A stretch of DNA of 31,476 nt from JAMCRM01 sp041685075 (GTDB taxonomy: Bacteria; Acidobacteriota; Terriglobia; Bryobacterales; Bryobacteraceae): assembly GCA_041685075.1 (NCBI GenBank), contig JAWLGN010000025.1, forward strand, positions 1 to 31,476, written 5' to 3'. Under the pieces are notes generated by a model. That model was not told the origin of the DNA. It was given only the letters and a program-made list of their open reading frames with translations, and did no database searches. Each line of letters opens with the position of its first letter. Position 1 is the first letter of the stretch. This document shows positions 1 through 8,454 of the stretch, one piece after another. The position numbers and the translations under genes were made by a program.

Positions 1-459
1 GGCGAAACACGGCAGGGAGCGGATCCAGCTTGCCTCCGCCTGCCCTTGGCAGCTCTGGTCCGCGCCTCCGGTTGCGGCGTACTGCGCGATGTCATGATTC
101 CCCAGTGCGGCATACACAGGCAGCGGGCTGCCCCGCACAATTTCGGCGAACGCTTCCACCTGCCCGTACTTCATTTCGCCGTCCACCCCTTCGAATGCGA
201 AGGCGTCGATCGCGTCGCCGGTGTGGAGAACGAACTCGGAGCGGTGGGTCGTCTTGAACTGGCGCAAGAGAGCCGGCAGAGCCTGGCGCGTGTGCTCGTA
301 ATGCTGCCGCCGCTTGACCAGGCGCTCGTCGACTCCGTCGAGGCGCATGACGTGGGTGTCTGTAAGGTGCGTGACCTCGAGATACGGCCGCGGCGCGGCC
401 GCCGTCCGGGCGGCGGCCGCGCCGGCGGCGCTGATCATGAACGATCGCCGGCTTACCAT
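1..459 (-). CDS. Tat-exported metallophosphoesterase (3' part outside window)
   Basis: Calcineurin-like phosphoesterase, probably hydrolysing a phosphoester in the periplasm; the substrate cannot be told. The first 153 residues are visible. After the leader come the metal-binding blocks TDTH (about residues 32-35), HTGD and GNHD in the expected order, so most of the dinuclear metal site is present. I chose the ATG at 459 rather than the one at 438 because it adds the residues MVSRRSF, which complete a twin-arginine export signal followed by an Ala-rich segment. With this start the gene overlaps the stop codon of the upstream TonB receptor gene in the arrangement ATGGTAA, which suggests translational coupling. 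The ATG at 438 has no obvious Shine-Dalgarno sequence. The remaining His ligands and the C-terminus lie beyond position 1. Confidence 0.85.
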   Translation of the reverse strand, partial: MVSRRSFMISAAGAAAARTAAAPRPYLEVTHLTDTHVMRLDGVDERLVKRRQHYEHTRQALPALLRQFKTTHRSEFVLHTGDAIDAFAFEGVDGEMKYGQVEAFAEIVRGSPLPVYAALGNHDIAQYAATGGADQSCQGQAEASWIRSLPCFA

Positions 460-3400
460 AGCAGTTTCATCCCCAGCATCAACTGGCGGGCAGGCTGCGC
501 TCGCTGGGCCACGTCGCTGATACGGCCGAAGGCACCGGCGCCGAAGGACGTACCCGGATTGCCGAACGCCGGAGTGTTCCAGATGTTGAATGCCTCGCAG
601 CGGAACTGCAGCCGCAGCCGCTCGGCCAGCCGCGTATTCTTGATCAGCGACACGTCCCAGTTCTGCAGGCCCGGCCCGCGCACATCGGGGAGCCTCCGGG
701 AGAGATTGCCGAAGGTAAACGGCGGCGCGGCCGTGAACTGCGAGGTATCGAAGTAGCGGTCCAGGCGCTCCTGAGTGCGTCCGGTGAGCGCGGCGGATGT
801 CCCCGTGCTATGAGGCCGCTGGCTCCCGCCGAGAGACCCGGTGGTATTCACGTTACTTGTAATGGCCAGCGTCTGCCCGGTCATAAAGGTGGCAATCCCG
901 TTGAGCTGCCATCCCTCAAGGAGCTTCCGCGCAACGACGTTGGATCCCCCGGAGATCGGCTTGCCCGGACCGAAGGGCAGCTCATAAACGCCTGACAGCA
1001 TCAGCCGCTGCGAACGGTCCAGCGAGGAGACGGCCCGCTCACCGGCGATGAAATAGTTGTTCTGCGGGCTGCCGTTATCATCGATCAGCTTCTGCACCGT
1101 ATAGCTGGCCGTAAGCGTCCAGCCGTTCGCAAACCTCCGCTCGGCCTTGATCAATGCGGCATGGTAGGTCGAATTGCCGATGGTAGGGTTCCGCATACTG
1201 ACGGAGTTGAAATGGGGGTAGGGACGCAAAAGCTGGCCCACCGTGGTCGTTTGGCCGCTGAGAATGCCGCTGTCGATCATTCCGTAGAAAGGATTCGGCA
1301 CGGACTGCTGCAGCATGCCCCCCAGCTGCATGTCCGTCTCGGTCAACTGGTTGAGATTGACGTTTCCGATCGACAGCGCTGTCCCCCGGCTGCCCGAGTA
1401 GCTGGCTTCGAGCAGCAGGCTGCGGACCGGTTCGAACTGCAGACCGGCGCTGAACTGTTGCGTGTAGGGCAGCCGCGATCCCACATCGACAAACGAAATG
1501 GACTGCCCCATCAGGGTACGAAGGCCCTCAGAAGCGCCGATGGGGGCGAGCAGACCGTCCGGGAAGGGATCGGTGAGCCGGTTGAGCGGGGTGACGCCGT
1601 CCAAGGATGACACCATGGCGGTAGTGGCGCTGAAACCGGTGGCCGCGCCGGTGCCGCCGCCGAAACTCGATCCACCGGCGAAGAACAACCCGTAGCCGCT
1701 GCGGAAGACCAGGCGGGGATGGATCTGCCAGGCAAGCCCGATCCGGGGCGCGAAGTTGCGCCGCCGCGGGTCCCACTGGTACCGGGAGAGCCCGTCCACC
1801 CCGGCGAACTGCAGGCCGCCGAAAAGTTGCCGGTCCGGGATCTGCAGAGGGCTGGGCGTGTTGTAGGCGAATCCCCTGACCATGCGGTCGTGGCGCTCCG
1901 TGCGCGGCCCTTCGTATTCGTACCGGATCCCCAGGTTCAAGGTAAATGACCGGGTCACCCGGAGATCGCTTTGCAGGAAACCCGCATAGAATCGATTGCT
2001 GAAGGCGGGATGCACGTTCTTGTCGATACTCCCGCCCGATGGCGTGCCCATCAGGAACGACGCCACCGAATGGCCGGTGTTCGTACCGGCAACAGGATCG
2101 GGACCACGAGTGAACGCGGGATTGAAGCTGAAGGTGCCCGAGGCATTCCCCGTGGATCTCAGGTTTTCCTGGTAAACCCGGTGATCGAAGCCCCATTTCA
2201 GATTGTGGCGCGAACCGATCCGGGTCATGTTCGCCTGGAACGAATGCACGTTGCGCCGCTGCAGGCTTTCGCCCGAGCTGCCCAGCGATTCGTAACCGGA
2301 AAGGCTGACGTTCGGGAAGTGTGCGTCGTCCACCGCCGAAGCCAGCCAGGAAGGCATGCCCAGTTCGGCAACGGAGAAATCCTCCCACTCCGTAGAGTCG
2401 CCGTAACGGGTCAGCCCGTATCGCACGTTGAGAATCATCCGGCTGCTGAGGGTATTCAGGTAATCCACCGCAACGCCCCGGCTGATGCGGTTGCTGAAGC
2501 CGGGATCGGAAGCGATGTTGCCAAAAAGGTTGTCATCGCTCCGGGGACGCCGGCTGGTGGAGAGGCGTACAAACACCCGCTGGAGATCGGTAATGTTGTG
2601 GTCGAAGCGTAACAACAGCGAATCGTAGTTATCGGGAGAACTGCCCGAGTAGGCGAAGTTCTCCACCGCGGTGAACGGCGCGCCGGGCTGGTTGGGTTCC
2701 CCGTAATAGCCGATGATGTTTCGGCTCACCGGATCCTGCACGCTCTGCGGAATGATGTTGTTGGGGAAGGGCGTGCGAAGAAACCTGCCGGGCACGTCCG
2801 GATTGGGCCTCGTGCTGAACGGATCGTGGATGACCAGAAGCCGCCCGGAGGCGTCGTAGGACTGAGAAAAATCGCCGGTGCGCTCGCGCAGGGTGGGCAC
2901 CGTAGTGAGGATCTGGTTGGGGTCGGACTGGCGAATGCTCTCCCACACGCCAAAGACGAAGGTCCGGTTTCTGCCGTCGTACACCTTAGGGATGAAGACG
3001 GGGCCGCCCGCACTGGCGCCGAACTGGTGGAAGCGCTGTGGAGGCTTGGGCAGGCCGCTGCGGTTGTTGAAGAAGCTGTTGGCTTCGAAGGCGTCATTGC
3101 GCAGGAATTCGAGAACCGAGCCGTGGAACTCGTTGGTGCCCGACCGCACCGTGACGTTCAGGGCTCCGCCGGCGGCGCGGCCAAACTCGGCGTCGTAGGT
3201 GTTGACCTGTAGCTTGATCTCTTCCACCGCTTCCGTGGTCGGCACGAACGCGACGGTATTGTCGCCCACGGCGTTCGGAATGCCGTCGAGCAGCACGTCA
3301 TTGTTCTTGCTGGGCGCGCCGCTGATGGAGATGTTGGATACCGCGCCGTTGTCGAAGGTGCGCGTAAAGAGGCGCGCGTCGGTAGGCACAATTCCGGGCG

Positions 3401-3872
3401 CCGTACGCGCCAGGAGATAGGACACCCTGCCGGCCTCGGGCAAATCGGCGATCTGTCGCTGGGTGATTACGGTGCCCAGGGAGGCATCGGCCGTATCCAG
3501 CACGGGCACTTCGCCCACCACCGTGACGCTTTCGGTGACCACGCCCGGCTCCAGTTTGAAATCGACGCGCACGCGCTGCTGCACCCGTACTTCCACGCCC
3601 TCCCGGATGGCCGCCTTGAAACCCGGCGATTGCACCGTCACCTGGTACTCGCCTGGCAGAACGAAGGGGATCGTGAATGTCCCGTCGCCGGTGCTGGTAG
3701 CGCTCAGCCGAACGTTCGTCGCGGTGTTGACCGCCGTCACCTCGGCTCCGGGCACCGCGCCTCCGGAAACATCGGTGACTGAACCAAGAATGATGCCGCG
3801 AAACTCCTGACCGTAGGCCACTACTCCCACGAGAGCCGCGGCCAAAATGCGAATTACCCTGGAAGCATGCAT
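453..3872 (-). CDS. Oar-like TonB-dependent outer-membrane receptor with carboxypeptidase-regulatory domain
   Basis: Outer-membrane beta-barrel protein of 1139 residues, of the large TonB-dependent transporter/Oar family that is expanded in Acidobacteriota; the ligand is unknown. A signal peptide (about residues 1-22, ending near AYGQ) is followed by a CarboxypepD_reg-like beta-sandwich (about 26-110, with GSVTDVSGGAVPGAEV and the late YQVTVQSPGF). A plug-like region follows (about 120-260, including DVLLDGIPN), then a long aromatic-rich barrel ending in LMLGMKLLW, a typical barrel C-terminus. The ATG at 3872 was chosen because it has a GGAGAA ribosome site and starts directly with the signal peptide; the open frame upstream to 4031 is untranslated leader. 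It is probably co-transcribed with the phosphoesterase that overlaps its stop codon. Confidence 0.92.
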   Translation of the reverse strand: MHASRVIRILAAALVGVVAYGQEFRGIILGSVTDVSGGAVPGAEVTAVNTATNVRLSATSTGDGTFTIPFVLPGEYQVTVQSPGFKAAIREGVEVRVQQRVRVDFKLEPGVVTESVTVVGEVPVLDTADASLGTVITQRQIADLPEAGRVSYLLARTAPGIVPTDARLFTRTFDNGAVSNISISGAPSKNNDVLLDGIPNAVGDNTVAFVPTTEAVEEIKLQVNTYDAEFGRAAGGALNVTVRSGTNEFHGSVLEFLRNDAFEANSFFNNRSGLPKPPQRFHQFGASAGGPVFIPKVYDGRNRTFVFGVWESIRQSDPNQILTTVPTLRERTGDFSQSYDASGRLLVIHDPFSTRPNPDVPGRFLRTPFPNNIIPQSVQDPVSRNIIGYYGEPNQPGAPFTAVENFAYSGSSPDNYDSLLLRFDHNITDLQRVFVRLSTSRRPRSDDNLFGNIASDPGFSNRISRGVAVDYLNTLSSRMILNVRYGLTRYGDSTEWEDFSVAELGMPSWLASAVDDAHFPNVSLSGYESLGSSGESLQRRNVHSFQANMTRIGSRHNLKWGFDHRVYQENLRSTGNASGTFSFNPAFTRGPDPVAGTNTGHSVASFLMGTPSGGSIDKNVHPAFSNRFYAGFLQSDLRVTRSFTLNLGIRYEYEGPRTERHDRMVRGFAYNTPSPLQIPDRQLFGGLQFAGVDGLSRYQWDPRRRNFAPRIGLAWQIHPRLVFRSGYGLFFAGGSSFGGGTGAATGFSATTAMVSSLDGVTPLNRLTDPFPDGLLAPIGASEGLRTLMGQSISFVDVGSRLPYTQQFSAGLQFEPVRSLLLEASYSGSRGTALSIGNVNLNQLTETDMQLGGMLQQSVPNPFYGMIDSGILSGQTTTVGQLLRPYPHFNSVSMRNPTIGNSTYHAALIKAERRFANGWTLTASYTVQKLIDDNGSPQNNYFIAGERAVSSLDRSQRLMLSGVYELPFGPGKPISGGSNVVARKLLEGWQLNGIATFMTGQTLAITSNVNTTGSLGGSQRPHSTGTSAALTGRTQERLDRYFDTSQFTAAPPFTFGNLSRRLPDVRGPGLQNWDVSLIKNTRLAERLRLQFRCEAFNIWNTPAFGNPGTSFGAGAFGRISDVAQRAQPARQLMLGMKLLW

Positions 3873-3973
3873 GGTTTTCTCCGTTTCAGATTGGGCAAGT
3901 TCGCCCACCCCGGCGCTTGTCGCACCAGTTCCTGAACTCCTGTGGCGCTTTTCCCACCTGCGGAAATGCAAGC

Positions 3974-3979
3974 AGTATA
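3974..3979 (-). promoter_or_regulatory. Candidate extended -10 promoter for the TonB receptor gene
   Basis: On the minus strand TGATATACT gives a TATACT -10 hexamer with an upstream TG dinucleotide (extended -10). The -35 position is weak. Transcription would start near 3967, giving a leader of about 95 nt. The rest of the 3873-4128 divergent spacer shows nothing else I can name. Confidence 0.4.
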
Positions 3980-4128
3980 TCATTGCCGGACTGCAGCAGC
4001 CAGCCGCGCGCGGTTCCCCATGCCGCCGCAAGGGCGATGCGCTGCCGCGGAGCGAAGTCCCGCATCCGGAGCGGCGCGTAACGCCTGCTGCCGCCGTGAA
4101 GTAGAATCGTCAGGTGATGACTACACGG

Positions 4129-5379
4129 ATGATGCGAACCCACACCCTGGTACTTGCGTTGAGCGCCGTTCTCGCCTGGGCCGCCGCGCCGGCTGCGGCG
4201 CAACAGGCGGCGCGCAGGCTCGCGCCCGAACGGCTCGAACGCGTCGACCGCGTGCTGCAGCGGTACGTCGACGACAACCTGGTGGCCGGCGTCGTGGCCC
4301 TGGTGCTCCAGGACGGCAAGCCGGTCTACGAGCGCGCCTTCGGCTGGAGCGACAAGGAAGCCGGCCGCCGGATGACCACCGATACCATCTTCCGTATCGC
4401 CTCCCAAACCAAGGCCATCACCAGCGCCGCCGTCCTCGCACTCGTCGAAGAGGGCAAAATCGGAATCAACGACCCGGTGAGCCGCTTCATTCCCGCCTTC
4501 GCCAAAACCACCGTGGCCTCGGAAGGCGGCGGCACCGTCCCGGCCCGGCGCCGCATCACCATCCGGGACCTGCTCACCCACACCGCGGGCATCTCCTACG
4601 GCACCGCCCCCGTGCTGGCCCCGCTTTACGAGGCCAAAGGGCTGGGCCCCGCGGCCGGCAACGGCTGGTATACCGCCGACAAGGACGAACCCATCTGCGC
4701 CACCATGGAGCGGCTGGCCACCCTGCCCTTCGCCGCCCAGCCCGGCGAGGCCTTCGTCTACGGCTACAACACCGATATCCTGGGCTGCGTGGTGGAGCGT
4801 GCCTCCGGCATGCCGCTCGACCGCTTCATTGCCGAGCGCATCACCGGCCCGCTGGGCATGAAGGACACCCACTTCTTCCTGCCCCCGGACCAGCGTGCGC
4901 GCCTGGCAGCGGTCTACGCCAGCGGTCCCGACGGCAAGGCCGTGCGCGCGTCCGAAGGGCCCAAGGGCCAGGGCCACTACATCGAAGGTCCCCGCAAGAG
5001 CTTCGCCGGAGGCGCCGGGCTGCTCTCCACCGCCCGCGACTACGCGCGCTTCCTCGAAGCGCTTCGCCGCGGCGGCGCCCTCGACGGCGCCCGCATCCTG
5101 GGACCCCGGGCCGTGGGGCTCATGTCCACCAACCAGATCGGCACCCTGCGCTCGGCCGACGGGCTGGGCTTCGGCTTCGGCTTCGAAGTCGTGGAACGCT
5201 ACGGCGCCAAGGGCATGTCCGCCGTGGGCGCCTTCGGCTGGGGCGGAGCCTACGGCACCCAGTACGAAGTCGACCCCGAGAGCGGCCTGGTTCGCGTGCT
5301 CATGATCCAACTGATGCCCAACCGGACCGATATCCAACAGGCCTTCGCCAACGTGGTCTACCAGGCGCTGGTCCCCTGA
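4129..5379 (+). CDS. Secreted CubicO/class C beta-lactamase-like serine hydrolase
   Basis: Serine hydrolase of the beta-lactamase/CubicO superfamily (peptidase S12-like), 416 residues, probably periplasmic or secreted; it could be an esterase, a peptidase or a lactamase relative, and the substrate is not evident. A signal peptide (about residues 1-25, ending AAPAAAQ) precedes the nucleophile motif S-Q-T-K (Ser92 and Lys95). The second catalytic element is the tyrosine in YGYNTD (about residue 211). Near the C-terminus a Gly-rich FGWGGAYGT segment replaces the KTG box, as is usual in this group. The frame is open from a GTG at 4114 and an ATG at 4117. I prefer the ATG at 4129, which follows AGGTGA at a normal distance and starts the signal peptide cleanly. 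The gene stands alone, divergent from the TonB receptor and convergent with the lepB operon. Confidence 0.88.
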   Translation: MMRTHTLVLALSAVLAWAAAPAAAQQAARRLAPERLERVDRVLQRYVDDNLVAGVVALVLQDGKPVYERAFGWSDKEAGRRMTTDTIFRIASQTKAITSAAVLALVEEGKIGINDPVSRFIPAFAKTTVASEGGGTVPARRRITIRDLLTHTAGISYGTAPVLAPLYEAKGLGPAAGNGWYTADKDEPICATMERLATLPFAAQPGEAFVYGYNTDILGCVVERASGMPLDRFIAERITGPLGMKDTHFFLPPDQRARLAAVYASGPDGKAVRASEGPKGQGHYIEGPRKSFAGGAGLLSTARDYARFLEALRRGGALDGARILGPRAVGLMSTNQIGTLRSADGLGFGFGFEVVERYGAKGMSAVGAFGWGGAYGTQYEVDPESGLVRVLMIQLMPNRTDIQQAFANVVYQALVP

Positions 5380-5435
5380 CGGCCGGCCGGCGTCACGGCC
5401 GCGCCGGAAATTTTTGCCTTCTGTTTTCAACAGCA

Positions 5436-5462
5436 TCGCGGCGCCCGCGGGCGGCGCCGCGA
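5436..5462 (+). terminator. GC-rich hairpin after the serine hydrolase gene
   Basis: A perfect 10-bp stem (arms 5436-5445 and 5453-5462) closes a 7-nt loop, 57 nt past the hydrolase stop codon. No T-run follows, so it may be a transcript-end stabiliser or a weak terminator rather than a classical intrinsic one. The rest of the 5380-5657 spacer holds a perfect 12-bp palindrome at 5623-5634 and the minus-strand terminator at 5602-5621. Confidence 0.45.
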
Positions 5463-5601
5463 GCCCCGCCGCCGTATCCTGTTACCAGAAGAGTTGCTCA
5501 CCTGGCCCGTGGCAACCTACCGAGGCCCCGCACAGGACTATCCCGGGAAGTTTAAATCCTGAGCATGCGCATGTGGCCAACGTCCCCAACGGCCGCCAAA
5601 A

Positions 5602-5621
5602 GGCTGCCAAACGCGGCAGCC
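5602..5621 (-). terminator. Intrinsic terminator of the lepB operon
   Basis: On the minus strand GGCTGCC, a 6-nt loop (GCGTTT) and GGCAGCC are followed directly by TTTT. The 7-bp stem is perfect and lies about 36 nt after the lepB stop codon, between convergent genes. Confidence 0.6.
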
Positions 5622-5657
5622 AGGGACCGGTCCCCACGCAATGGCGCGCGGCGCCCG

Positions 5658-6398
5658 CTACCGCGCTTCAAACTGGTGCCCTCGCAGCAGTTTGAACGTG
5701 CGATCCCAGCGCGTCTTGGAAAAAAAATTCTGCAGGATGTCGGCAAAGTGCTCCCAACTCGGAGTGCGCCTGGCCAGCCGCTCGGTCGGCGCATCGAACG
5801 ACCAGAAGACCAGCACCGGCTTGCCGATAATGTTTTCCCGCGGCACCAGGCCCCAGTAGCGGCTGTCCAGCGAATCGTCCCGATTGTCCCCCAACGCGAA
5901 GTAGCGCCCTTCCGGAAGGACCAACTCCCCATCCACCACGTAGCGCCGCAGCATCTCCATGCCGCGTTCGCTTACCGGGCCCGCCGGCGGCGCGGGAAAG
6001 TTGTCCCGGTAGGATTCGATTACCGCGGACTGGTGCAGGCGGTAGGGCTCCTCGAGCGGCCGGCCGTTGACATATACCTGCCGGTCGACGATGCGCAAGC
6101 GGTCGCCCGGCAACCCTACCGCGCGCTTCACGTAGGTCTGGCCCGGGTCCGGGGGGAAACGGAAGACGATCAGGTCGCCGCGCCGGACGTCCGCGTACGG
6201 CAGCACGCTTCGCGCCGCCGGTCCCGCGGGTCCGTACACCAGCTTATCGACGATCACGTAATCGCCGATCAGCAGCTTATCGTACATCGAAGCCGTGGGG
6301 ATGACGAACGGCTGCACCAGCCAGGTGATCGCAAACAGCACCACCACCATCGCAACCACCCACTCCGACAGCCAGTTGCGCCCCCGGGCCCGGCTCAT
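5658..6398 (-). CDS. lepB: Signal peptidase I
   Basis: Inner-membrane serine protease (family S26) that removes signal peptides from Sec and Tat substrates after translocation; 246 residues. One N-terminal membrane segment (about residues 12-32) anchors the catalytic domain outside the membrane. The catalytic Ser37 lies in IPTASM and the general-base Lys91 in YVKRAVGLPGD. The conserved late box GDNRDDSLDSRYWG is present at about 168-181. It is the last gene of a three-gene operon, 9 nt after the DUF6599-like gene, and is followed by an intrinsic terminator. All three products of the operon involve the envelope, and the two upstream proteins carry export signals. Confidence 0.95.
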   Translation of the reverse strand: MSRARGRNWLSEWVVAMVVVLFAITWLVQPFVIPTASMYDKLLIGDYVIVDKLVYGPAGPAARSVLPYADVRRGDLIVFRFPPDPGQTYVKRAVGLPGDRLRIVDRQVYVNGRPLEEPYRLHQSAVIESYRDNFPAPPAGPVSERGMEMLRRYVVDGELVLPEGRYFALGDNRDDSLDSRYWGLVPRENIIGKPVLVFWSFDAPTERLARRTPSWEHFADILQNFFSKTRWDRTFKLLRGHQFEAR

Positions 6399-6407
6399 CG
6401 AACGGGT

Positions 6408-7235
6408 CTAGTGCACCTGGGAGGCCAGCGCGCCGGCCAGCGCCAGCGGATCGCGCCCTTCGGACACATTGGCCCAGCCGCCCACGTACGCGCCCTTACG
6501 AAAGACGCACATGCGGCCGAGGTACTTCTCCTCATAGTGGAAGCCCTCGTCGGCCACCTGCGCCGGGCGGGTCGCGCCGAAACGCGCCCGCAGCTTCTCC
6601 ATCACCGCGGCGGCGGCCTCCGGCGAGGTCTCCTTCACCAGAAACGCCTTGCCGTAGTCGTACTCCCCCACGTAGCCGCGCCGCAGCAGCCGGATCCCCA
6701 GCACGCTTTCCGGAATCAGCCGCAGCGACTTGCGCGCTTCGGCCGGGAACCAGGAGAGCGTCGCGGGCAGCGCGGTACTGCCGGGTATGCGCGCCTCCAT
6801 GGCAGCCATGAAGGCCTTGAGCGCCGGGGCGTGGTCGCCCTCCTGGTTCACCGCGATCTCCACGTAGTAGCGGTCCTTCACCATCACGGCGCGCCGCGGC
6901 TGGATCTCGGCCGCGGTGCCGATAGAGGCGACCGGCTGCCTGGGGTCCCGCGTGGCGCTGAAGATCCCGTAGGCGGCATCCGCATCGGCCATCTCGGAGA
7001 CGTCCAGGATGAATTCCACCCCGTCTTTGGCGCAGGTGACGCCCTTCATGTTGCGGAAGCCGTAGATCAGGTAGCCTTCCGAGTTGCCGTCCATGTACTC
7101 GAACAGGTCCTCCCCGATGAAGGTGCGGGCCGGGCCTTTCTGGGACCAGCCGGGCACGAGCTGGCAATCCGGGGCCGGCTGCCCCCAGCACAGCAGGGCA
7201 GCGGCCGCCGTCACAATGGCGATTCTCGATTTCAT
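6408..7235 (-). CDS. Exported DUF6599-like protein
   Basis: A 275-residue protein of unknown function with a signal peptide (about residues 1-18, ending CWGQ). The stretch FIGEDLFEYMDGNSEGYLIYGF and the following discussion-free globular part recall the DUF6599 family found in Acidobacteriota; this assignment is from memory of the family pattern and is not certain. There are few cysteines and no further membrane segments, so it is probably a soluble periplasmic protein. The ATG at 7235 overlaps the stop codon of the aldo/keto reductase gene as ATGA, which indicates translational coupling; the longer open frame to 7475 is only a shadow of the reductase gene. No catalytic motif was recognised. 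Confidence 0.75.
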   Translation of the reverse strand: MKSRIAIVTAAAALLCWGQPAPDCQLVPGWSQKGPARTFIGEDLFEYMDGNSEGYLIYGFRNMKGVTCAKDGVEFILDVSEMADADAAYGIFSATRDPRQPVASIGTAAEIQPRRAVMVKDRYYVEIAVNQEGDHAPALKAFMAAMEARIPGSTALPATLSWFPAEARKSLRLIPESVLGIRLLRRGYVGEYDYGKAFLVKETSPEAAAAVMEKLRARFGATRPAQVADEGFHYEEKYLGRMCVFRKGAYVGGWANVSEGRDPLALAGALASQVH

Positions 7236-8392
7236 GCGAACAGTTCCTGCGCCCGGATGAGGCGCTCGGCCACCCGCACGCCGTTGCGGCACTGGACGGC
7301 GCAGGTCTCGCAATCGGCGCAGCGCACGTCGGCCACCTCCGGCGGCAGTTCCTGGAAGTGCTGCCGGCCCAGGGCGAACTGCCCGTAGCCCTCGGCATAG
7401 GCCAGGAAGCGCAGCACGTCGGCTACCGGCACGCCCCGCGGGCAGGTGCCTTCGCAACCCCCGCACATGCGGCAATAGAGCGGCCCGATGTAGCGCAACT
7501 GCTCGGCCAGCAGTTTCTCATCGGCGGCGCCGTAGTCCGACGTCATGGCCCGGAAGTTCTCCTCGAGCTGGTCCATATCGGTCATGCTGGGGATGGTGGT
7601 GTGAACGTTCTCGTTCCGCAGCACCCACTTGAGCGCCGCCACCATGGCGCCTTCGCGTCTCAGCTTGTTATAGGCGTCGCTGCCCGGCCGGGTGCGCCGG
7701 AAGCCGCCCGCCATCACCTTCATCCCCACCACGCCCTTGCCCGCCTTGGCCGCCTCCGCAATCGCTCCGGGCAGCGTCGGCGCGGTGGTGAAGTTATAGC
7801 TCACCAGCACGACATCGAGCAGCGGGTTCTGAACCACCGCCTTGATGATCTCCTCCTGACCGCTATGCGTGCTCACCCCGGCGAAGCGGATTTTCCCCGC
7901 CTTCTTGGCCTTCGTGATGGCCTCCATCAGGTCGCCGGTGAGTTGGGAGGCGCTGCTCCGGGCGTGCAGATACCAGATATCCACCCAATCGGTGCCCAAC
8001 TCCCGCAGGCTGGTCTCGAGGTGCTCCAGGGCCTCCGCCCCGGTGCGCGCGCCGGTCTTGGTCGAGAGCACCAGGCTCTTGCGCCGGCTCTTCAGCGCCG
8101 CCCCCACCATGCGTTCGTTCTGGCCGCCCTGGTAGCTGCGGGCCGTATCGAAGTAATTGATCCCCATATCCGCCGCGCGCTCGATGACGCTCGCATCGGA
8201 GGTGATCATGCAGCCGAACGCCACTCGGGTGACCTTCAGGCCGGTTTTGCCCAGGACCCTGAACCGCAATCCGCTGTCCTGAAGCGCCAGGTTGCTTGCC
8301 GCCGCCGGGCCGGGAGCGGGCAGGCGCGTCGCAGATGCCGCGGCGGGAAGGGCCAGCCCCGCGGCCAGAAAGTTCCGGCGTGAAGAGTTCAT
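7232..8392 (-). CDS. Tat-exported aldo/keto reductase with two C-terminal 4Fe-4S motifs
   Basis: A 386-residue protein combining an aldo/keto reductase barrel with a ferredoxin-like tail. The N-terminus has a Tat signal (SSRRNFL followed by an Ala-rich segment). The AKR tetrad is intact: Asp82 and Tyr87 in FDTARSY, Lys112 in STKTG and His143 in WYLHARS. At the C-terminus two complete C-x2-C-x2-C-x3-C motifs (Cys307/310/313/317 and Cys358/361/364/368) should bind two 4Fe-4S clusters. This suggests electron exchange with another carrier in the periplasm rather than simple NADPH turnover; that is inference. The start at 8392 is chosen because GGAGG lies 8 nt upstream; an ATG at 8407 has no ribosome site. 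It heads the operon with the DUF6599-like gene and lepB. Confidence 0.9.
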   Translation of the reverse strand: MNSSRRNFLAAGLALPAAASATRLPAPGPAAASNLALQDSGLRFRVLGKTGLKVTRVAFGCMITSDASVIERAADMGINYFDTARSYQGGQNERMVGAALKSRRKSLVLSTKTGARTGAEALEHLETSLRELGTDWVDIWYLHARSSASQLTGDLMEAITKAKKAGKIRFAGVSTHSGQEEIIKAVVQNPLLDVVLVSYNFTTAPTLPGAIAEAAKAGKGVVGMKVMAGGFRRTRPGSDAYNKLRREGAMVAALKWVLRNENVHTTIPSMTDMDQLEENFRAMTSDYGAADEKLLAEQLRYIGPLYCRMCGGCEGTCPRGVPVADVLRFLAYAEGYGQFALGRQHFQELPPEVADVRCADCETCAVQCRNGVRVAERLIRAQELFA

Positions 8393-8409
8393 GCTCGATG
8401 CCTCCAAGA

Positions 8410-8415
8410 TATAAT
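8410..8415 (+). promoter_or_regulatory. Candidate -10 element in the divergent spacer
   Basis: A perfect TATAAT on the plus strand within the 62-bp spacer between the divergent aldo/keto reductase and DUF362 genes. The -35 match is poor. The same AT-rich patch reads TATATC on the minus strand, so it could serve both directions. Confidence 0.4.
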
Positions 8416-8454
8416 CGGCTTCTAACGTCTCATTCTAAGGGGGGCAGTGCCGCC

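Noticed and set aside
46..756. A 236-codon plus-strand open frame at the left edge
   Set aside because: It is antisense to the metallophosphoesterase and the end of the TonB receptor, both with clear motifs.
3886..5436. A 516-codon open frame on the minus strand opposite the serine hydrolase
   Set aside because: It covers a clear hydrolase gene with catalytic motifs; the Gly/Ala/Val-rich translation is a codon-bias shadow.
5623..5634. Perfect 12-bp palindrome GGGACCGGTCCC as a protein-binding operator
   Set aside because: It lies between two gene ends, away from any promoter, and such palindromes are not rare in GC-rich spacers.
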